A DNA stretch of 11,162 nucleotides. It comes from Deltaproteobacteria bacterium CG_4_8_14_3_um_filter_43_13. GTDB taxonomy: Bacteria; Desulfobacterota; UBA8473. Positions 6,270 through 11,162 of this stretch are shown one piece after another. How positions within the stretch are numbered: position 1 is the stretch's first letter; every line of letters starts with the position of its first letter. The notes beneath the pieces are model-generated. The model was not told where the DNA came from. It ran no database searches and was given only the letters and a program-made list of their open reading frames with translations. The position numbers were made by a program, and so were the translations under genes. Where the stretch lies: positions 187 to 11,348 of the forward strand of contig PFIF01000013.1 in the NCBI GenBank assembly GCA_002782605.1. Reading direction: 5' to 3'.

Positions 6270-9200
6270 ATGAAATCAATCTTTGAAGAGATTTTGCAAA
6301 AGAACATCGAAGTTTATTGTACTGATCCTTCCAGACTCCGTGAAGACGCGGAGAATGAACGTGCTATCGTTGATGATTACCAGGGGAGAGCTATATTGGA
6401 ACTCTTGCAAAATGCTGACGACGCTCAATTTAGTAGTCCAGATGACCAATCTAACCTGAAAAGAATCGGGGACCATTTTGTGGAATTTGAGCTAAATGAA
6501 AAATGCTTAATAGTCCGCAATAGTGGATATCCGATTACTCCTGAAGGGGTTAGATCGTTAGCTGGTATGCGTATTAGTCCGAAAAATAAAAGGGTGATGA
6601 TAGGAAATAAGGGGATCGGTTTTAAGTCAGTTTTAGAATTAACTGATCAACCCATAATCAATTCCGCACCTTTTCATTTTAAGTTCAGTGAGGAAGATAC
6701 CTCTGACCAATTAAAAAAAGAAAACCTGTTATCCATTTTGGATGAAACGAAATACGTTCCTGTTCTCAGGTTACCCTTCGAATTGTCATCCGGCCAAAAA
6801 AGAAAGGGAAATGGTATTTGGGCTACTGAAATACTTCTTCCGCTGAGAGATCAGAGGGCTTACGAAAAATCAGTTGATATGCTAAGCAGGATTAGCCCGG
6901 AGGTACTTATCTTTCTGCGGGGCCTAAGAATTATCAGTTATAAAGGCGATGATGATGAGATTTGTTTCTCCCGCGATAGAGAAAATAACATACCAGGGGA
7001 ACTGATAGATGGAGAGGTAATAATTTCTGAACAGTCAGAAACGGTTTCACGATATTACAGGTGGGTTAAAACAGTACTCATACCTGAAAACATTAAGGAA
7101 AAGCTTCCGAGAAACTGGCAAGACCTTACCCACGGGCAAGTAGCTATCGCAGTTCTATTGGAATACGAAGGGAGTATTGAGAGAAGTAATGAAAATAAAA
7201 TTCATGTCTATTTTCCAACCGAGGAATTTTCCCCAGTCAACATTCTAATACATGGCAATTTAAGAACTGATTCATCAAGAAAAAGGATTCTTCCTGAGGC
7301 GTACAACCAATGGGTTTTGGGCCTCACAGGTCTGTTGTTAAAGGAAAAGGTAATAAATAAATTCCAGAGCGAATTTCCCGAAGATCAGGGTAAAATTCTT
7401 GATTATCTTGAACCGAGGATTGATGTTCAGAAAATGGACGGAATTGAAAGGGAGATTTGGCTATCCATAGATAAAAACCTGAAAGATTATCGCTTTGTGC
7501 TGAAAGCTGATACCGAAAACAAGACTTCACCTCAAAATACTTTTATTCCGCCTGACATTATCAAACATCAACTGAGAACTATTTTTTCACAAAATTATTC
7601 CATTGAAGGCCGATACCTACCTGAAAGTTCTTTCATATCATCGAAAACAAGAATCAATGCCCTGCTTGCTCTTGGTGCAGAAAAAATTGAACCTGAAAAA
7701 ATTATCTTAGCATTGGACGATGTTGCCCAACCAGATACAGAATGGTGTATAAAGGCTTTCAACCTTGTTTTGGCAATGATACAGTCCCAACCAAAGTGGC
7801 AGGGGAATATAAACTATTGGCAAGTATTGGTAAGAACTTGTTGTTCTATCAAAATATTTCTATGCAGTGACAGCAAACTTCGTAAAATCGATTCAAATTA
7901 CCCGCTCTTTCTTCCCAGCAAAGAGAAAGATGAGGTGATGCCTTCACCTCCTGAATTTCTCAACTTTGCTTTTCTATCGAAGGAAATTATAGACGCTCTG
8001 GATGAAAATAATAGAGAGAGGTTTGGAGACCTTTTTGTTACGCCTGAAGATATTGCCATTCATCACTTCAACAAAAACTCGATCCTACAAAAAGTCGTTA
8101 CGCCCTGGCTCGAAAGGAATTCCCCAAGCTCTGAGCAGGCTATTACACTACGGAAGTTTCTCTTCGATCTAATGGGAATGACAAAAACTGAACTGGACGA
8201 ACCCTGGAACGAGAAAGAAGGCGTTCGCTCTGTATTGTGTCGGCTACCGGTTCCATTGAGAAACGCTGAAGAATCTCCTGCTTGGCAAGTGTATGCGGGC
8301 AAGGAATGGACCGAAGAAGAATCCCTCGAAAGATTATATGGTGGAAGAAGGGGTAGGTTTTTTCTTGAGGCACCCAAGCCGGAGTGGGATGAAAAGACGA
8401 AGAAAAGATGGGAAGCCTTTTACAAATGGCTTGGGGTTTCGTGGCGGCCAAAGGTTTTACCATATCATTTGCCCGGTGAGCAAAAACGAGACAGTACCTG
8501 GAACCATGGCCAAAATGTTTTTTCACTTCAATGGCCGGAGATTTCAAAGGAGAATTGGGAGAAGTATTGTTATTGGTTAAAAGAAAAAGAAGTTAACGGA
8601 ATCTGGCATAAGGATCTTTTTTATCACAGCCCCCATATGATGGATAACAGGTTCTTAGATGGTTGGGAAAGAATTTCTAAAGATATTGAATTGGGAAAGA
8701 CTGTCTTACAATTGTTGACAAAAGAATTACTCGAAAATAATAAATCTGCCGAGGTAAAATATTCCTCAAATCAGCAAAAGGACTATCAAAACGAGACATG
8801 GAAACCACCTTCCTTCTTTGTCTATATGCTTAAAAACTATCCATGGTTGCCAGCAGTTGATCAACAAGGCAATGTCGCGATGCATTCGGCTTTTGATCTA
8901 TTCATCCCCGATTCCCAGTTAGACAGGGCATTTTCAAAAATTCTTCCCCGATTAAACATCAAAGATAAACTTACAAAACAGACCGAAAACTTTTTTAAGG
9001 CAATTGGTATTAGATCGGAATTCCGAGAATTGGATGCAGAGGATTGGATAAGGTGGGCAACTTCAATGAGGAAATGGTTCCCAAATCCTGATAAGGAGGA
9101 GATTGAAAAAATAACTTCTTTTTACCGCAAACTTCTTGATGAATTTCCAGAAGATGGGAAGCAGCTTTTCGCTCCCCCTTTGGGTGATGTTGATGTTCTT

Positions 9201-10565
9201 GCATTTAAGGGAGAAAAGGGAGAACAATGGGGTTACTGTAAGCCTCAAGAATGCTGGTATCTGGATAAGCCGGAACATAAAGAACTTGTTTATATGATAC
9301 ATGACAAATGGTTTTTTGCAGTTAAACTCGGCAAAAAAAGTACCAAATGTAAAGAATTATTTGGCCTGAGTCCCTTCTCGGAAAGTTTAATACCAAAGCC
9401 TCTTCCCGGAATTATTGATAACGGATTAACTGATAAATTGGCTATGTGGTTTGAATCCAGACAGCCATTCCTACTGGCGAGATTGAGTATTGAGAGGCCT
9501 AAATCAAGAGACAAGGATAAGGATTATCTAAAAAGGATGAAGATACAATGTGTCGAATCGTTAAAGGTCAGCTACCACATTCAAGATCGTGAGATCAGCA
9601 CGCGATTAGAAGATGCATTTCTTGAAAATTTAAATGATGAACAATCTATTCTCTACCTTTCTTCAAAAATTATTATTCTTCCATTCCCTGAATGTCGTGA
9701 TTTGATCTCACATATTGCAAAAAATCTGGAATATCGGCTTGATGCTCCTTACAAAGACGCTTTCAAATCCATTCTTTCATGTAAGGATGATTATTTGCTA
9801 AAAGAATTGGAGGAGGCTTACGTTTCCTCCGATTTAATCGAAGAATGCAAAAGATCGCTGGAAGAAAAGAGGGAAGTTGAAATCTATAGGGAAAGTGAGA
9901 CAACAGTGAAAGAACCAATAAAGATGCAGGATCACGAAGAAGGGAATGAATACAAATCGATCTTTGAAAAACAAAGACCCACACGTGATGCCGTTAGATC
10001 ACAAGAAGAGCCATCATCAAAGTTTAAAAACGGTGAAATTTCTGGAGCGGAGACTCAACCAGAATATATTGGTTCTGAATTGGGCTTAGTTTCTGAATCA
10101 AACGGTGGCGGCGGCAGTGGTGGAGAGGAAAGAGACCATGCTACAGAGCGTGACCAAAAAGTGACAGGGGAAAGAGGAGAGGATATCTTGTTTAAATATT
10201 TTAAAAATTCTCTCCAGAATTTTGGGTTTGATGCTAATTGTAAACTATTACATAAGTCCAAAGAGGATCCCCATAGTATTTACGACATAGAAGTAATTGA
10301 TAATATGAAAGGGGTTTTTTATCTCGAAGTAAAGTCCACAAGTAGCAATAGGCCAACATTATCCTTTGAAATGTCTTATAGGCAATGGAAGTTCGCTAGG
10401 GAAAAGCAAGATAGATATCAACTGTGGTTTGTTTTTGATATAGCAGGCAATAGGCCCAAAATATCAGGGCCACACAAACCATTGGTACTTGAAAGTCAGG
10501 GGAAATTGAAGAAAACGCCGAAGGAGGAAATAGTTTACTCTTGCAAAGTTAAATTAAAAGGTTGA
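6270..10565 (+). CDS. Sacsin/HSP90-like GHKL ATPase fused to a C-terminal DUF3883 nuclease-like domain
   Basis: This 1431-aa protein is probably cytosolic, with no signal or membrane segments. The N-terminus is a GHKL (Bergerat) ATPase of the sacsin/HSP90 type: ELLQNADDAQ (44-53, with E44 and N48), RNSGYP (83-88, replacing DNGxG) and the lid IGNKGIGFKSV (111-121). The middle (about 250-1190) is unassigned and Trp/Glu/Lys-rich, with no membrane segments. A charged, low-complexity linker (about 1200-1300) contains GGGGSGG. The C-terminus (1300-1431) matches DUF3883: GERGED (E1304), then D1339 (YDIEV) and E1353-V-K1355 (LEVKST), a PD-(D/E)XK-like arrangement, then a W-F-V-F-D-IA strand. Such proteins occur in bacterial defence loci, and GHKL ATPases have been linked to restriction-modification systems. 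Inference: an ATP-gated nuclease acting on unmodified DNA. The ATG lacks a clear Shine-Dalgarno, and an in-frame TAA at 6252-6254 limits upstream extension. Confidence 0.85.
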   Translation: MKSIFEEILQKNIEVYCTDPSRLREDAENERAIVDDYQGRAILELLQNADDAQFSSPDDQSNLKRIGDHFVEFELNEKCLIVRNSGYPITPEGVRSLAGMRISPKNKRVMIGNKGIGFKSVLELTDQPIINSAPFHFKFSEEDTSDQLKKENLLSILDETKYVPVLRLPFELSSGQKRKGNGIWATEILLPLRDQRAYEKSVDMLSRISPEVLIFLRGLRIISYKGDDDEICFSRDRENNIPGELIDGEVIISEQSETVSRYYRWVKTVLIPENIKEKLPRNWQDLTHGQVAIAVLLEYEGSIERSNENKIHVYFPTEEFSPVNILIHGNLRTDSSRKRILPEAYNQWVLGLTGLLLKEKVINKFQSEFPEDQGKILDYLEPRIDVQKMDGIEREIWLSIDKNLKDYRFVLKADTENKTSPQNTFIPPDIIKHQLRTIFSQNYSIEGRYLPESSFISSKTRINALLALGAEKIEPEKIILALDDVAQPDTEWCIKAFNLVLAMIQSQPKWQGNINYWQVLVRTCCSIKIFLCSDSKLRKIDSNYPLFLPSKEKDEVMPSPPEFLNFAFLSKEIIDALDENNRERFGDLFVTPEDIAIHHFNKNSILQKVVTPWLERNSPSSEQAITLRKFLFDLMGMTKTELDEPWNEKEGVRSVLCRLPVPLRNAEESPAWQVYAGKEWTEEESLERLYGGRRGRFFLEAPKPEWDEKTKKRWEAFYKWLGVSWRPKVLPYHLPGEQKRDSTWNHGQNVFSLQWPEISKENWEKYCYWLKEKEVNGIWHKDLFYHSPHMMDNRFLDGWERISKDIELGKTVLQLLTKELLENNKSAEVKYSSNQQKDYQNETWKPPSFFVYMLKNYPWLPAVDQQGNVAMHSAFDLFIPDSQLDRAFSKILPRLNIKDKLTKQTENFFKAIGIRSEFRELDAEDWIRWATSMRKWFPNPDKEEIEKITSFYRKLLDEFPEDGKQLFAPPLGDVDVLAFKGEKGEQWGYCKPQECWYLDKPEHKELVYMIHDKWFFAVKLGKKSTKCKELFGLSPFSESLIPKPLPGIIDNGLTDKLAMWFESRQPFLLARLSIERPKSRDKDKDYLKRMKIQCVESLKVSYHIQDREISTRLEDAFLENLNDEQSILYLSSKIIILPFPECRDLISHIAKNLEYRLDAPYKDAFKSILSCKDDYLLKELEEAYVSSDLIEECKRSLEEKREVEIYRESETTVKEPIKMQDHEEGNEYKSIFEKQRPTRDAVRSQEEPSSKFKNGEISGAETQPEYIGSELGLVSESNGGGGSGGEERDHATERDQKVTGERGEDILFKYFKNSLQNFGFDANCKLLHKSKEDPHSIYDIEVIDNMKGVFYLEVKSTSSNRPTLSFEMSYRQWKFAREKQDRYQLWFVFDIAGNRPKISGPHKPLVLESQGKLKKTPKEEIVYSCKVKLKG

Positions 10566-10654
10566 GAGTGATGAGACCTATTAGCTCTGGCTCATTGAGG
10601 AAAAATCCAAGGGGCTGTGTCTGATGTTTAAGAAATCTAAGTAGGAGGCCAATT

Positions 10655-10975
10655 ATGCTGTCCAAGAAAGATAATGAGATCCTTGATGAGTTTGCTTCTT
10701 TGGTTCGTGAGCGCTTTTCAGATGCACGGGTCTGGGCTTTTGGATCCAGAACCAAAGGCGAGGCAACACAAGAGTCTGATCTTGATGTTTGTGTGGTTGT
10801 GAAAAGGCTGGATGATTCAGTTGACAGGGCTATCATGGATATTGCGTGGCAGGTTGGGTTTGAGCATGATATTATTATATCAACGGTCACATATTCACAG
10901 CAGGAATTTGAAACAGGGTCTTGTTCTAAAAGCACCCTGGTTCAAAATGTCCTGAGTGCGGGAGTGGCGGCATGA
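10655..10975 (+). CDS. Minimal nucleotidyltransferase (MNT), antitoxin of a HEPN/MNT module
   Basis: This 106-aa protein of the DNA polymerase beta-like minimal nucleotidyltransferase family carries an exact GSx10DxD motif (G30-S31...D42-L43-D44, within AFGSRTKGE and SDLDVCV) and the third acidic residue D73 (FEHDIII). It should be catalytically competent. In characterised HEPN/MNT pairs the MNT protein AMPylates a tyrosine of the HEPN RNase and so disarms it. The start has a strong AGGAGG 6 nt before the ATG. The stop overlaps the next ATG as ATGA, the standard layout for the HEPN partner, but that partner is broken here (see next entry). It begins 89 nt after the DUF3883 gene with its own strong ribosome site, so it probably forms a separate module. 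With no toxin left, it may be a solitary antitoxin able to counter related toxins in trans. Confidence 0.88.
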   Translation: MLSKKDNEILDEFASLVRERFSDARVWAFGSRTKGEATQESDLDVCVVVKRLDDSVDRAIMDIAWQVGFEHDIIISTVTYSQQEFETGSCSKSTLVQNVLSAGVAA

Positions 10976-11077
10976 AGGAAGAACGTGAGGTTCTGGTTCA
11001 GTATCGTATTAGAGCATGCCAGGGCCTTTGTAGCTGAAGTGAAGCGCCTGATTGAAAAGATAAGGGATCAGGGTTGA
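10972..11077 (+). pseudogene. HEPN toxin gene with a large internal deletion and frameshift
   Basis: The ATG at 10972 overlaps the MNT stop. The first 13 codons, MKEEREVLVQYRI, are the classic start of HEPN-domain partners of MNT. After that the frame reads RACQGLCS and stops at 11035-11037. In another frame from about 11006, LEHARAFVAEVKRLIEKIRD leads to a TGA at 11075-11077, and this resembles the normal C-terminal helix of the same HEPN family (typically ...AREFVAEVRRLIEKI). The two ends thus abut at about 11007-11012, with roughly the central 100 residues deleted. The deleted part would hold the RX4-6H RNase motif and the MNT-modified tyrosine region, so no active toxin can be made. Confidence 0.75.
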
Positions 11078-11162
11078 GGATATCCAAAGGTAGTAGTGCC
11101 ATCTATATACTTTTCACAAAACAGAGAGGCAATGTTCAGCCTTTAATTAGCTTAGTGCCCAT
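11078..11162. other. Unassigned end of window
   Basis: No gene is visible in these 85 bases. TAGTGCC occurs twice in the same orientation (11094-11100 and 11153-11159), each followed by a C/AT-rich context. This could be chance or the edge of a mobile element continuing outside the window, but no terminal inverted repeat pair can be confirmed. Confidence 0.3.

Noticed and set aside
8063..8580. Overlapping frames on both strands inside the giant ATPase gene
   Set aside because: They are antisense or shifted shadows of a continuous 1431-codon gene with consistent protein-like sequence in its own frame.
2826..10565. BREX or DISARM locus
   Set aside because: No PglZ, BrxC, Lon, DrmA, DrmB or SNF2-type helicase sequence is seen. 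A methylase and a PIN or DUF3883 protein alone do not define either system.
11090..11162. Insertion sequence terminus marked by the paired TAGTGCC
   Set aside because: Seven-base repeats are too short to exclude chance, and the rest of any element would lie outside the window.
1..11162. CRISPR array, tRNA, rRNA, integrase or transposase gene
   Set aside because: No regularly spaced repeats, cloverleaf-like sequence, rRNA motif, or DDE or tyrosine recombinase motifs were found on either strand by reading.

Overview
This window looks like part of a bacterial defence island. It is moderately AT-leaning by eye, and every intact gene lies on the + strand. The gene families, the REP-like hairpin and the scattered gene scraps suggest a Gram-negative, possibly Desulfobacterota- or Nitrospirota-like genome. 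That placement is an impression, because no rRNA or marker gene is present.

Layout. Positions 1-352 hold the tail of an unidentified gene that overlaps a small hypothetical gene by ATGA. The small gene's 3' end runs through a REP-like hairpin. Positions 353-541 are a remnant of an Eco57I-type DNA methylase/restriction gene. Positions 678-2402 encode an intact OLD-family ATPase-TOPRIM nuclease, bracketed by two near-identical repeats of about 50 bp (572-619 and 2402-2453). The 2403-2825 gap is a junk-yard junction. It holds the second repeat copy, a short N-terminal scrap of ispG on the minus strand with what looks like its promoter and leader, a bidirectional terminator, a + strand promoter and a 5'-UTR hairpin.

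Positions 2826-5872 form a tightly coupled pair: an 845-aa gamma-class N6-adenine DNA methyltransferase (NPPF motif) overlapping by 1 nt a complete PIN-domain nuclease with no antitoxin gene. Positions 6101-6259 are the beheaded N-terminus of a type III Mod-like methyltransferase. It lies 10 nt upstream of a giant 1431-aa protein (6270-10565). That protein has a sacsin/HSP90-like GHKL ATPase at the N-terminus, a long undefined middle, a flexible linker, and a DUF3883 domain whose D...ExK residues resemble a PD-(D/E)XK nuclease. Positions 10655-10975 encode an intact minimal nucleotidyltransferase (MNT antitoxin type). Its HEPN toxin partner (10972-11077) survives only as N- and C-terminal ends joined out of frame.

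The most interesting reading is that the methyltransferase, PIN nuclease and GHKL-ATPase/DUF3883 nuclease form one modification-plus-effector defence operon. The methyltransferase would mark self DNA, the GHKL ATPase-nuclease would act on unmarked invader DNA, and the PIN RNase would be a second, RNA-directed effector. The OLD nuclease looks like a separate cassette bounded by direct repeats. Several other defence modules (Eco57I-like, type III Mod, HEPN) are decaying around them. Family assignments rest on motifs. The joint system is inference.
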